From: an uncultured SAR92 cluster bacterium
GTDB lineage: Bacteria; Pseudomonadota; Gammaproteobacteria; Pseudomonadales; Porticoccaceae
NCBI GenBank assembly: GCA_902596775.1
Contig: CACJVE010000015.1
Span: 1-43,731, forward strand
Length of the DNA stretch: 43,731 bases
Direction: 5' to 3'
Below the pieces are notes generated by a model. It did no database searches. It was not told the origin of the DNA and saw nothing but the letters and a program-made list of their open reading frames with translations. The translations under genes and the position numbers were made by a program. Within the stretch, counting starts at the first letter, position 1. Each line of letters opens with the position of its first letter. Positions 1 to 9,664 of this stretch are shown piece after piece.

Positions 1-1
1 A

Positions 2-796
2 GTTGTGGTTGCTAGGAAAATCCGATTAATTCCAGCTGAGGATTCTAGGAAAGAAGCTATTAAGACTGTCCAAGCCCTCAATTCAGTTGGATGTAAAAGA
101 TTTTATTACAAATATTGCGCAACTTTTGATTCGACTCCTCAGGGAAACATTGGCCCAATTGCTGAAGCGATGATGGAGGAATTAAATGGAGTTCCAATTC
201 TGATAGGCAGCAATTCTAGGGAAGGAACTTTATATACTGAAGGGAAAGATCAAGATCAACCTCATTATAAACTTTGGAATTCTGGGCTTGCGCGCGAAAT
301 GCTTTGTGGAGGAGATCCAGATCCTTACTTAGCAGCACTGAAAGCCAAATATCCAGATGCATCACCAGGAAAATTTCATGAACTGATATGGACAGATATG
401 TTCAGAAGAACAGTAACTGAGACTGCAAGAATAACGGCAGAAGCAGGCATTGGTGTTTGGCTCTATCGGTTTGATAAATCTGCTAATCTTCCACAATATA
501 AAAATTATGGAGCGACTCATGCTGCCGAAATGGCCTATATGTTTAACACATTCGATAATCCGAAGTCTCACGCGAGAGAATTCCATGATCGAAATGATAA
601 AAATGTAAGGAGTGTTGCGAGAGATTGGTCCACAACCATCGCCTCATTTATGAAGTTTGGACAGCCATCGGTAAAAAGTATCGAGTCATGGCCGGCTTAT
701 AATGGAAAAGAAGAAAATTGTTTAATAATAGATGATGATTTTAAGGTTTCTCAACATGTTGATTCTTCTCACCAAAAACTTTGGGCCTCTTGTTAA
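2..796 (+). CDS. Type-B carboxylesterase, C-terminal part (cut by window edge)
   Basis: The reading frame is open from the first bases, so the gene begins upstream of the window; about 265 codons remain of a family that usually has 500-550. Two elements of the type-B carboxylesterase/lipase catalytic triad are visible: the acidic residue in GSNSREGTLY (about residue 73 of the visible part) and the histidine in GATHAAEMAYMF (about residue 172). The nucleophile region (GESAGG type) must lie upstream. The enzyme would hydrolyse carboxylic esters; the substrate and location are unknown because any signal peptide lies outside the window. It converges on the DUF3604 gene with a gap of only 10 bp. 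The family call is firm; the substrate is not known. Confidence 0.85.
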   Translation, partial: VVVARKIRLIPAEDSRKEAIKTVQALNSVGCKRFYYKYCATFDSTPQGNIGPIAEAMMEELNGVPILIGSNSREGTLYTEGKDQDQPHYKLWNSGLAREMLCGGDPDPYLAALKAKYPDASPGKFHELIWTDMFRRTVTETARITAEAGIGVWLYRFDKSANLPQYKNYGATHAAEMAYMFNTFDNPKSHAREFHDRNDKNVRSVARDWSTTIASFMKFGQPSVKSIESWPAYNGKEENCLIIDDDFKVSQHVDSSHQKLWASC

Positions 797-806
797 TTTA
801 AGAATG

Positions 807-2721
807 CTATGGGCTGTACCAAATTGGCGATGAATATGCTCTCTCATTAACAAGTTGATTTGCTGAATAATCCTTGTTGAATAAAGCTGCATCATAGGTA
901 GTCCATCGAGGAGTAGGGATCTGTAAAACTCTCGCATAATAGAAAGAATACTCATCGGCATCAAAATCTGGATCCTCCCAAAATGCTTGCAGGGATTCGC
1001 TACCATCTTTGTTTGAATAACTTCCAGCTTGAGAAGACGCGAGAGAGCAATTTTTTTCATCAGTTTTGACACACTTTTTTATACGAGGTGCCACTGCAAC
1101 ATCAAAAATTTTTTCTTGCAAGATCCCATCTTTGTCCTGCCAGCCTTTTATAATTTGAATTTTTTCTAAATTTGCCTCTATTGGATCTTTTGTGGCTGTA
1201 ACAAAAAAGGAGAGCGGTTTTCTATTTTGAGATCTCGAAATATCACCACCCATTGGTACACCTTTTTTGTATGCTAATTCAACTAAATTCGGTTGATCTA
1301 AGTCAGATGCTTGAAAATCCCATCCCGCGAAAAACCTCAAAGTAATTCTTGTTCCAGTTGTCGCGTAAACTTCTTTTCGTTTGATAGCGGAAAATATTGC
1401 CTCTCGCGTGTTGCTATCAGCCCAGACGGCTGCGTAACCGGCTGAACCAGAATTTAATGTATATCCTCGGGCTCTGTATGGACTTGGCTCCTCGTAAGCA
1501 AGACCTCCCCAAAAATTATCTTCTTCTGCAGTGGCAAGTCCCGTATGAGTATCTGTTGAACCGATTAATCCTACTTTAAAAGGATTTATTCCAAATTGAC
1601 TTTCCAATCTTAGCCCGTTTTTTGAGGATTGACCGTGCATATGAATTCTTTGCGTTTTCTTTTTTAATAGAAATAGAATCATTATTTGAACCTATTAAGG
1701 AATCATACCAACCACGCTCAAAATCTGCATAATCGTCTAAGGGAGAAATTAATGGATGAGTCTCGCTATCTCCTTTATATTGAGTGACCTCTATCACTGG
1801 CTCAAACTCCGCTCTAGTTTTTAAGTAACTGTAAGATAGTCGCTCTCCATCAAATGTTTCATTCTTGAACATTTGACCGCGACTTAAATTGCTATTATGG
1901 GGGATAGAGATAACATCACCGCCCGTCTCTCTTTTGTATTGAGCCATGAAATCCCACAAATCATTTGGATCATTACTATGATATGAGGAGAATGGAAGTA
2001 TTGATTTTGTCTCATCTGGACTACCCAAAAACAAAATATTTCTGTGTGTCATCCCGTTATTGCTAGCGCTAAATTCATAACCCACAAATGTGGTAAATTT
2101 TCCTGGCTCATAATGTCTCTCTGCCTCATCAACCACCTGATCCCATACTTTTCTTCTAAAGTTTTGATCTAAATTAAACTTAGTCTGCTTAAGTCCCTTC
2201 GCGTATATAAGCTTATTTTGCAGCGCAATAAACTCATCTTCCGTTTTCGAATTTACTATGTCTTTAGCTGTTGGAAGACTCACTAAATTCTTAATGAGTT
2301 CTGCCAACTTATTCTTATCTTTAATGACTTTTTCACCTTTTGACAAAGCAGCAAAAGCTCCCATGTCCTCGGCATGGTCTGCTATCATCAAAAAATCGAG
2401 CGGTCTTCTCAAAGAGGCATACTGACCACCACTTGCTCTCACCCGATCACCCTTTGCAAAGCGATATGCTTGATCTAGGGTTATGCGAGTCCCTGTTGAA
2501 AAAGCATCTGAAGAGAGATAAGTGTGTACGTGAGTGTCACCCCAATAAAGATTATCAGGATATGAGTCCTCTGCTAGGGAGATAGATATCGCCGACAAAA
2601 GCAAGATAAAGGAGATGGAAACAACAGAGGCTATCTTGTAAAAAAAATCTCGTGTCATTCTTATTTTTTGGCTCTCTGAGGCCAATTTTTCCTTTTTACT
2701 GCGTAATTTTTTAAAAAACAT
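807..2721 (-). pseudogene. DUF3604 family protein, interrupted by a frameshift
   Basis: Two overlapping frames together encode one DUF3604 protein of about 640 residues. The N-terminal frame has a signal peptide (hydrophobic stretch ending near LLSAISISLAED), then WGDTHVHTYLSSDA, IADHAEDMG and SIPHNSNLS. The C-terminal frame carries GLIGSTDTHTGLA and the rest of the domain. The His/Asp motifs resemble those of PHP-type metal-dependent hydrolases; no activity is established for most members. The join is at a run of six T on the plus strand (1618-1623): removing one base gives a continuous SILKNGLRLE reading. The start is uncertain: ATG at 2721 gives a long basic leader, while ATG at 2658 gives a more usual signal peptide. 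The damage could be a real mutation, an assembly error or slippage. It is last in a minus-strand run of four genes. Confidence 0.8.
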
Positions 2722-2746
2722 AATAGAACAGATTCTAGTTGTTAAT

Positions 2747-4120
2747 TCACGAATCTTTAATACTCTTGAATACCTCATATGTTCTCTGAGCAAGACGCTC
2801 CATTGTTATTTCTTGGAATCCGATTACGCTTGGTTTTATTGTATCGTTAAGCGCTGGGATCAAACTCGAGTTCATGTTGGACCGTCCATGAATAGCTCCC
2901 AGAATAGAACCACACGTGGCGCCATTGCAATCGGTGTCCCAACCGCCCTCAATCGCATAGCAGACAGATTGGTGAAAATCAGATTTTCCATAAAACAAAG
3001 CTCCTATGACAACAAGAGCATTATTAACTGTATGCACACCACTAAGCTCTCCAAATTCTGCTTCTACCCAATCCATATATTTATAGAAATCTTTTGTCTG
3101 ATCCATTTTACTTAAGGCTCTTCGAGATGCTTCAGCTAATTTACAATTTTCTGGTATTTCAGATAATCCGATGTTAATTAAATCGATCGGATCATCTACA
3201 CTGAAAGCGGCTGCAATAATTGCTGCAAACATCATCTCTCCATAAATTCCGTTAGCTCTGTGGGTCCAACAAGCATCTCTATATGCGAATTCAGCAGCTA
3301 ACTCAGGATTACCCGCGCATCCGTAACCCCAGCCATCAGCTCTTATTTGCGCTCCAATCCACTCCCGATAAGGATTTCGATTTAAACTGGTATATTCCGG
3401 TGTTACCCAGTCCGAAACTGTGCTTCTTGGAGTAGCATTGTTGTAATTCAGAATGGCTTGAGATTCAGCAGTACATATAACATTGTAGGGAAGACAATTA
3501 TTCCATGTATGTGCCACATGACGCCAAGTAAATTCAGCCCCATATTTTTCTAGAATTGCCAGTGCAATTAAAGTGTAGTGAATATCGTCATCTGGCTCCA
3601 TAAACGAAATATTTTCACGTTGTGAATTAGGACAATAAACTACAAATCCATCATTAACATCTTCACCACTGAAATAGTAATCTAGTGGCCAATGGCCACG
3701 ATTTTCAAGATATTGTTTTATCGCAGCTCTACCAATTAACCCTTTTTGACCTCTTATACCCATGCCTTCAACTGGTTTTCCAAGCGCACACCCAACAGAT
3801 CTGCCTGTCCAAGCGCCGTGGAATTTGTTTATTAAATCTGCATCAGATATCGAATCAAGTTTACGGGGGCCTGCAGGCCTCGCTTTTTTAATGTCATTTA
3901 ATGCATAAGGTTGATCATACTTAAATGAGGAGGCAACTTTTAAAGTTTCTAACTCAACATAGATCTTATCAACGAGATCAAAGTCCATTTTATGCGTTTC
4001 GTCGTCAAGGTCTTTTACCTTATTGATGATTTCCGATGGAACTACAACTCCCTCATAATCCAATTGTACTAATTCATATTTTAATAGTGCGAGTGGTGAC
4101 TCCCATCCGGTAAATATCAT
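2747..4120 (-). CDS. ADP-ribosylglycohydrolase family protein
   Basis: The region from about residue 98 to the end is an ADP-ribosylglycohydrolase (ARH/DraG-type) fold: GAWTGRSVGCALGKPVEG near 102-119, the metal-binding EPDDDIHYT at 175-183, and GGWDTDCNGATCG at 392-404, which supplies the second set of metal-ligand aspartates. Family members remove ADP-ribose from proteins or cleave related N- or O-glycosidic bonds using two Mg ions. The 457 residues exceed the roughly 300-350 of simple ARH enzymes because of a helical N-terminal region of about 95 residues. No signal peptide is seen, so it is probably cytoplasmic. The ATG has a GGAG ribosome binding site 6 nt upstream and the gene follows the hydratase gene by 11 bp. 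A sugar- or nucleoside-cleaving role is as likely as protein de-ADP-ribosylation. Confidence 0.85.
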   Translation of the reverse strand: MIFTGWESPLALLKYELVQLDYEGVVVPSEIINKVKDLDDETHKMDFDLVDKIYVELETLKVASSFKYDQPYALNDIKKARPAGPRKLDSISDADLINKFHGAWTGRSVGCALGKPVEGMGIRGQKGLIGRAAIKQYLENRGHWPLDYYFSGEDVNDGFVVYCPNSQRENISFMEPDDDIHYTLIALAILEKYGAEFTWRHVAHTWNNCLPYNVICTAESQAILNYNNATPRSTVSDWVTPEYTSLNRNPYREWIGAQIRADGWGYGCAGNPELAAEFAYRDACWTHRANGIYGEMMFAAIIAAAFSVDDPIDLINIGLSEIPENCKLAEASRRALSKMDQTKDFYKYMDWVEAEFGELSGVHTVNNALVVIGALFYGKSDFHQSVCYAIEGGWDTDCNGATCGSILGAIHGRSNMNSSLIPALNDTIKPSVIGFQEITMERLAQRTYEVFKSIKDS

Positions 4121-4131
4121 CTTGGTCTCCT

Positions 4132-4965
4132 TTATTGTTTTATTTTTTCAAAATTTGGTGATCTTTTTTCCAAAAATGATTTAATCCCTTCTTTAAAATC
4201 ATCTCTTTTTAAACTTTCATCCATCCATATTGTGGACTCTTTATTTGAAAGTCCTAGATCCTGATTTAAATGTTGATAGATTTGTTTTTTCATCATCATT
4301 AACGAATATGGAGCCGCAGTTTTTGCGAGATTGAACATAAAATCCTGCGCTTCTTTTAATACTTCTCCATTTTCAGAGAGTCTATTCGCATAGCCAATTC
4401 GATATGCCTCCTCTGCGTCAACGCGACGCGAAGTCCACATCAGATCTAAAGCATGAGACGGTCCTACTATCCTTGGAAGCATCCAGCTAGTTCCATGCTC
4501 AGCAATTAATCCTCGAGGTGAGAACGATGTAACCAATTTTGCTTTTGGGTCCATGAATCGCATGTCACAAAAAGTCGCATAACTAAATCCTAATCCAGCA
4601 CAAGCTCCGTTTATCGCTGCAATCAAAGGTTTTTTGAGTGCTAAAAAATAGGCAGGAGAACCAATAAAATTTTTATTTTCATTATCAAAACTTACCTCTA
4701 AATGCTCATAGATTTCTTGTGTCCTTCCCCCATCATCACTCATTTTGCCGAGCGATTTCATATCAACACCTGAGCAAAAGCCTCTTCCTGCACCCGTGAT
4801 TACTGTACCGATGACCTCTTTTGTTATATCGGAGCTGTGCAAAGCATGTCTTATTTCCGCTTGTGTTAAACTTGTCAGCGCATTAAGAGTTTCCGGCCGA
4901 TTGATTATGATAGTTGCCACTCCATCTAATGTGCTGTATAGAATTTCTTGATATTCCATCATCAT
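4132..4965 (-). CDS. Enoyl-CoA hydratase/isomerase family protein
   Basis: A crotonase-fold protein of about 277 residues. It shows the N-terminal NRPETLNAL motif, the GAGRGFCSGVDMKS oxyanion segment and the second oxyanion segment around NGACAGLGFSYATFCD. The first hydratase glutamate (GGGxE position) is replaced by Ser. Downstream, SPRGLIAEHGTSWMLPRIVG carries a Glu at the position used by many enoyl-CoA isomerases, so an isomerase or another crotonase reaction is at least as likely as hydration. The frame allows several starts in a row; ATG at 4965 is chosen because AGGGG lies about 6 nt upstream. It sits second in the minus-strand run that starts with the glycerol-dehydrogenase-like gene. 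Likely cytoplasmic. Confidence 0.85.
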   Translation of the reverse strand: MMMEYQEILYSTLDGVATIIINRPETLNALTSLTQAEIRHALHSSDITKEVIGTVITGAGRGFCSGVDMKSLGKMSDDGGRTQEIYEHLEVSFDNENKNFIGSPAYFLALKKPLIAAINGACAGLGFSYATFCDMRFMDPKAKLVTSFSPRGLIAEHGTSWMLPRIVGPSHALDLMWTSRRVDAEEAYRIGYANRLSENGEVLKEAQDFMFNLAKTAAPYSLMMMKKQIYQHLNQDLGLSNKESTIWMDESLKRDDFKEGIKSFLEKRSPNFEKIKQ

Positions 4966-5024
4966 CAAACACCCCTATGCTAACTTTTTATACCTATGAT
5001 TATCTTAAACAAAATATTAAAGAA

Positions 5025-6209
5025 TCAACTATGCAGTCTTCGATAAGCTTCATCGCCATATTTACTGACAAAATGTGTGCCCACCTCATCTGCTTTTTTA
5101 ATTGAATCTAATATCAATTCTTTAGATACCTCAAAATTCATATTCTTTATAAGAGGATTTTTAAAAGCTGTTTCTATAACCATGTCTATTTCGGATTTCT
5201 GTAATGGAGACATTGATAGCTGCTCTAAGTTTACTGGGAGTCCTACATCAATAAAGAATTTAATAACTTTTTCAAGATCTTTAGAGTTTTCCATTGCTAG
5301 TTGAGCTAGAGTACCCATAGCAACCATTTCGCCATGAAGATACTTCTTATTGAGTCGTGTTATTTCCGTGTACGAATTCGCTAGCGGGTGGGCTAGGGCC
5401 AAGCCGCCACTTTCAAAGCCGATACCACTTAGAAGTGTGTTCGCCTCTACGACTCTCTCAACACTGTCACTATTTTTATTATTTCTAACATTCTCTGCCG
5501 CACAAACTCCGTGTTCAAAGAGTGTATGCGCACATTTTTCACTTAAAGCCGAAGCCGCGAGAGTTGGTCTGCAACCTACCAAATTTGAAGTAGCGGGATT
5601 ATCTTCGCATACTCGAGCTTCATACCAAGTTGCCATAGCATCACCCATTCCTGCGACTAGATAGCGTTCACTCGCGTTAACGATAACCTCGGTATCTACG
5701 ATTACAAATGCAGGATTTTGAGGAAAATATTCCACAAGATCTTTAACCCCATCAGAGGTATACAATACTGATATGGAAGAGCAAGGAGCGTCATTCGATG
5801 CTAGAGTTGGAATAATTACCACTTGGCAATTTAGTCTGTGAGCGATGCATTTCCCAGCATCAACGAGCTTTCCGCCTCCCACCGCCAAAATGCAATCTGG
5901 TTTTGAACTCATTAAATTATTTGCATGTCTCTCTACTTCTTCTCTCGAACACTCACCCAAAAACTCAGCTTTTGAACACGCAATTCCTTCTTTACTTAGC
6001 GATGTTAAAACATCAGAGGCCTCAGCTGAAAAGCCTCGTTTTGAAGCGAGTACAGCGACATTATTTGCATTAATCAATTGAAGGTAGAGTCCACAATTTC
6101 TTATTACCCCCGGACCTTGAATATAGCGTGGCGGAGAGAGAAAAACTCTTGAGGAATTTACATTTGGTTGCGCATAAATATTTCGGGGAAAGAAAGACTT
6201 AGTTGTCAT
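5025..6209 (-). CDS. Glycerol dehydrogenase family, metal-dependent alcohol dehydrogenase
   Basis: The protein resembles GldA over its length. It has the AVGGGKLVDAGK dinucleotide-binding loop near residue 111, PTLASNDAPCSSISVLY, VDTEVIV and GMGDAMATWYEAR. The three zinc-ligand positions of glycerol dehydrogenase are conserved: Asp at about 190, His in LALAHPL at about 274 and His in KYLHGEM at about 292. GldA-type enzymes oxidise glycerol or other vicinal diols to hydroxyketones with NAD; the substrate here is open. The 394 residues slightly exceed GldA (about 365) because of an N-terminal extension of roughly 25. Start ATG 6209 is preferred over the in-frame GTG at 6218 because GGAG lies 8 nt before it. 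It is the first gene of the minus-strand run ending at 807 and is divergent from the synthetase at 6281. Confidence 0.85.
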   Translation of the reverse strand: MTTKSFFPRNIYAQPNVNSSRVFLSPPRYIQGPGVIRNCGLYLQLINANNVAVLASKRGFSAEASDVLTSLSKEGIACSKAEFLGECSREEVERHANNLMSSKPDCILAVGGGKLVDAGKCIAHRLNCQVVIIPTLASNDAPCSSISVLYTSDGVKDLVEYFPQNPAFVIVDTEVIVNASERYLVAGMGDAMATWYEARVCEDNPATSNLVGCRPTLAASALSEKCAHTLFEHGVCAAENVRNNKNSDSVERVVEANTLLSGIGFESGGLALAHPLANSYTEITRLNKKYLHGEMVAMGTLAQLAMENSKDLEKVIKFFIDVGLPVNLEQLSMSPLQKSEIDMVIETAFKNPLIKNMNFEVSKELILDSIKKADEVGTHFVSKYGDEAYRRLHS

Positions 6210-6280
6210 TTTAATCACTCCAATAATCCAATAATGCCGTCTAGCGAAATTAATCAGTTGAATGGTATATTATTAAAACT
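6210..6280. promoter_or_regulatory. Divergent intergenic region, probable promoters
   Basis: These 71 bp separate two divergently transcribed genes and must hold both promoters. On the plus strand TATATT lies about 9 nt before the ATG at 6281, and no Shine-Dalgarno is visible. If TATATT is the -10 box, the plus-strand transcript would be leaderless or nearly so. No clear -35 box is seen. Confidence 0.35.
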
Positions 6281-7993
6281 ATGAAAAATAATTCTAATAC
6301 TTCCAAAGCTACCATAACTAGAAATCAAGCAATAGAAAAACTATGTGCTTCGAATCAAATATATGAGCTTAATTCCACCCAAATAAATGGTCGGCATGTA
6401 AAAGTTTTTAGGAATGCCCCAATCACACTGAGGGATCTTTATTACTCTCACTCAAGTGAGTTAGATTTTATCGTCTATGAGGATGAGCGCTACAGTTACT
6501 CGGAGATCCTCAACTTGAGTAAGCGACTCGCGAACATAATGATCTCTGAATTCAATATAAAGAAAGGTGATAGAGTCGGCATTTCAATGCGAAACTATCC
6601 AGAATGGAGTATTAGTTTTATTGCAGCCACCTCTATTGGAGCAATCGCTGTTTCTTTCAATGCACTTTGGGGACCAAAAGATTTAGCTTTTGCATTAAAT
6701 GATTGTGAACCAAAACTTATATTTGTTGATAATGAGAGATTACTAAATCTATCGCAAGTGCATGAGAGGCCAAAGACTTTAGAAGTTGTCCGAGTGCGAT
6801 CTGATGATAATACAGATATTTCTTCACATTGTTGGAAAGCGTTAATATCCACGTATCAAAATACACAGTTGCCAATCATAAATATGAACGCTGACGATGA
6901 TGCGACTATTATCTACACATCAGGTACTACAGGATTTCCTAAGGGAGCTATTTCATCTCATAGAAACATAATTCATGCGCTAATGAGTTGGGAGCTTGAA
7001 ATAGAGATAAGAGCCTACCGATATCAGCTTGAAAAACCACAATTTCCTTTTCAAGAAGCATTGCTTCTCGCCGTTCCATTATTCCATGTTTCAGGGTCGC
7101 ATGTAGTGCTTCTGGCCTCATTTAGAGCTCAGCGTAAAATGGTTTGTATGTATAAATGGGATGCAATTAAAGGTCTTGATCTCATTGAAAAAGAGAGAAT
7201 TTCAGGTTTTATAGCTGCGCCTGCAATAACAGGTGACTTAGTTAATGCGTTAAAAACAGGTGATTATGATATCTCAAGTCTCTTTGTACTTGGTGGCGGC
7301 GGCGCCCCAAGAGCGCCAGAGCAAGTGAAAGAAATCAATGAATTAAATGATCAGATAATGCCTCAAATTGGCTGGGGCATGACCGAAACAAACGCTATTG
7401 GAACAAGTGCACTTAGCGAGTCATATGCAGACAGACCGTCCAGTTGTGGAGAGTGCTCTGCTGTATTGGAGATGAGAATTGTTTCAGATAAAGGTGAAGT
7501 TTTAAGCCCTGGTGAAGCAGGCGAACTCCAAGTAAAGGGTACCTCAATGTTCAGAGGATACTGGAATAAATCAAATGAGTCTTTGGGCTGTTTTGATGGA
7601 GATTGGTTTAAAACAGGTGATGTCGCAAAAATTGACCCAGATGGTTTTGTATACATCGTTGACAGAATCAAGGATTTAATAATTAGAGGTGGCGAAAATA
7701 TATCGTGTAGTTCAGTAGAGTATGCACTTCTAGAACATCCCAAAATAACAGAAGCATGCGTTTACAGCATGCCGGACGAGAGACTGGGTGAGATCGTCGG
7801 CGCGACGGTATACGCTAAAAGTGATTTAGATGTCTCTGAATTACCAGATTTTTTAAGTGATAAATTGGCAATCTTCGAAATACCCGAGAAAATAACAGTT
7901 AGCCCAACACCGTTGACTCGAGGTGCCTCTGGTAAAATTATAAAGCGAGTTGCTAAAGAAGATGCCATCAAAAACATGCTCGTCAGGGCCTAA
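6281..7993 (+). CDS. AMP-forming acyl-CoA synthetase
   Basis: A 570-residue member of the ANL superfamily. The P-loop-like motif YTSGTTGFPKG is at 212-222. The adenylate-binding GWGMTETNA follows, then the hinge region KTGDVAKIDPDGF, GGENISCSSVEYAL of the C-terminal domain, and the catalytic lysine in ASGKIIKR near the end. Such enzymes convert a carboxylic acid, ATP and CoA to an acyl-CoA. A long insert between the P-loop and the next motif (residues about 235-265) is shared in general form with the second synthetase at 11599, suggesting the same subfamily. The chain length or acid type cannot be read from the sequence. It stands alone on the plus strand, convergent with the sulfatase (18 bp gap). 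No strong ribosome binding site precedes its ATG. Confidence 0.9.
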   Translation: MKNNSNTSKATITRNQAIEKLCASNQIYELNSTQINGRHVKVFRNAPITLRDLYYSHSSELDFIVYEDERYSYSEILNLSKRLANIMISEFNIKKGDRVGISMRNYPEWSISFIAATSIGAIAVSFNALWGPKDLAFALNDCEPKLIFVDNERLLNLSQVHERPKTLEVVRVRSDDNTDISSHCWKALISTYQNTQLPIINMNADDDATIIYTSGTTGFPKGAISSHRNIIHALMSWELEIEIRAYRYQLEKPQFPFQEALLLAVPLFHVSGSHVVLLASFRAQRKMVCMYKWDAIKGLDLIEKERISGFIAAPAITGDLVNALKTGDYDISSLFVLGGGGAPRAPEQVKEINELNDQIMPQIGWGMTETNAIGTSALSESYADRPSSCGECSAVLEMRIVSDKGEVLSPGEAGELQVKGTSMFRGYWNKSNESLGCFDGDWFKTGDVAKIDPDGFVYIVDRIKDLIIRGGENISCSSVEYALLEHPKITEACVYSMPDERLGEIVGATVYAKSDLDVSELPDFLSDKLAIFEIPEKITVSPTPLTRGASGKIIKRVAKEDAIKNMLVRA

Positions 7994-8011
7994 GAAATAA
8001 TGCAAGATTAT

Positions 8012-9646
8012 TTAAGGTAGGACAGTTACCTCGGACCGCCTTATCTCATCTCGCCACTCTTCAAGCCTTTTTTCACGCGCCTTCTCTATCCGCATTGTAG
8101 GATTTGATCTCCCGTGATCAAGAACTCGATTTTCCGGGTAATCGGCCCCTAAAGCACTTTTACTAACAGACAAACTCCACGTACTCTGCTGTTGTTTCAT
8201 TTTTGCAACACGCTCAGGATACATTTCGCTGAGATCGTTAGTCTCCATCGGATCACCGATAATGTTGTAGAGCTCATAATCTGTTGTTACAAACTTGTTG
8301 CCCTCATAATTCACATTTCTTAATAACTTCCAATCATTATCCAGCCACATCGAACCTCCATTTGCTCGAAATCCAATAGGTTTGTCTCTTTTAGGGAGCT
8401 CTCGTTCAAATATCTCAGTAATTGAAATGCCATCATGAACAGAATTGATTGAGTCCTCAGCAAGACCCGCAACATCTATCAAAGTCGGAAACATATCATA
8501 TGTGCTTGATGGAAAATTTGTCACTCGGGGCTCAATTCCAGCTGGCCACTCTATGACGGTGGGAACACGCAGTCCACCCTCATAGAAATCTTTTTTGAAC
8601 CCTCTCAGATGACCCGTGCTGTCTGGATCTAATCCCCTTATACAACCATGAAGAAATCGGGCCTCATGGCTGGTTAAGTTGAAGTCTATTTCATTGCTGC
8701 AGTTTGATGGATACTCCATCTCTACTCCATGACCACCAGCACCCCCTAATGGATCCTCAGATGGCCAAACACGCACATCTAAATTTGGTGAACCCCCATT
8801 ATCGCTCGTAAACCAAACTAAGGTATCTTCTGCAATACCAAGATCCCTTAAACCAGATCTTAAGTTTCCAATGGATCGATCAATAGCTACTATTTCGCCG
8901 TGCCCATGGGCTGAAGTTCTATCCACCTTACCCAAAAATGGCGCTATATCCTCTTCAGATGCATCCCAAGGGCCATGAGGTGCAGAGTACCAAATCACAA
9001 TAAAGAACGGTTTACCTTGGTCTATTTCCTGACTAATAAAGTCCAATGCTTCCTGAACAATAATTTCTGATCCATCTCCCTCGAATTTTTCTGAGACACC
9101 ATTTCTACTCAGTTCGAATGACCTATCGAATCCAGTCGTGTGACTTAACCAATAGTCAAAGCCCAACTCTCCGGGATTATGGGGATCATCCGCCGGAAGT
9201 GGATGCTCTAAATCAGGACTATCCATATTCAAGTGCCATTTACCAAAATGGGCTGTTAGATAACCAGATTCTCTAAATGCTGTAGAGAGCATTTTTTCTT
9301 GTTTATTGATGTAACTGCCTACTCGAAATGCCCCGGTTCGATCATTTGTCCGCCCCGTCATAACAGAAGCTCGTGTTGGCGTGCAGCTCGGCGCACCAGC
9401 ATAAAATCGATCCATTCTGAGGCCATTAGCTGCCATCTCATCCAAATTAGGCGTTTTAAGAATAGGATGACCGTAGTAGCCTGTTTGAGCCCAGCCCATA
9501 TCATCTGCCATTATTAGAATAACATTTGGTCTCTGTGGGTTATTGTCTGTGCAACCAGAAATCAAAAAAATTGATGCAAATAATAAAATCGCAGGGCTTT
9601 TCATCCACAGACTCACATTCGATTGATTTTCATAGTTCTGACTCAT
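8012..9646 (-). CDS. Sulfatase, lipoprotein, formylglycine-dependent
   Basis: A type-I sulfatase of 544 residues. The N-terminus has a lipoprotein signal with lipobox ISGC (Cys32), which predicts export and lipid anchoring. The metal-binding NVILIMADDMGW follows. The active-site motif is C-T-P-T-R at 88-92, in which the Cys is normally converted to formylglycine; no formylglycine-generating enzyme is visible in this window. HFGKWHL and VWFTSDNGG complete the alkaline-phosphatase-fold signature. It would hydrolyse a sulfate ester in the periplasm or at the envelope; candidates are sulfated sugars, sterols or phenols. A GGAGAG ribosome binding site precedes the ATG. It is last in the seven-gene minus-strand run, 18 bp after the ribokinase-like gene. 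Confidence 0.9.
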   Translation of the reverse strand: MSQNYENQSNVSLWMKSPAILLFASIFLISGCTDNNPQRPNVILIMADDMGWAQTGYYGHPILKTPNLDEMAANGLRMDRFYAGAPSCTPTRASVMTGRTNDRTGAFRVGSYINKQEKMLSTAFRESGYLTAHFGKWHLNMDSPDLEHPLPADDPHNPGELGFDYWLSHTTGFDRSFELSRNGVSEKFEGDGSEIIVQEALDFISQEIDQGKPFFIVIWYSAPHGPWDASEEDIAPFLGKVDRTSAHGHGEIVAIDRSIGNLRSGLRDLGIAEDTLVWFTSDNGGSPNLDVRVWPSEDPLGGAGGHGVEMEYPSNCSNEIDFNLTSHEARFLHGCIRGLDPDSTGHLRGFKKDFYEGGLRVPTVIEWPAGIEPRVTNFPSSTYDMFPTLIDVAGLAEDSINSVHDGISITEIFERELPKRDKPIGFRANGGSMWLDNDWKLLRNVNYEGNKFVTTDYELYNIIGDPMETNDLSEMYPERVAKMKQQQSTWSLSVSKSALGADYPENRVLDHGRSNPTMRIEKAREKRLEEWRDEIRRSEVTVLP

Positions 9647-9664
9647 CCTATTCTCTCCTTGAAA

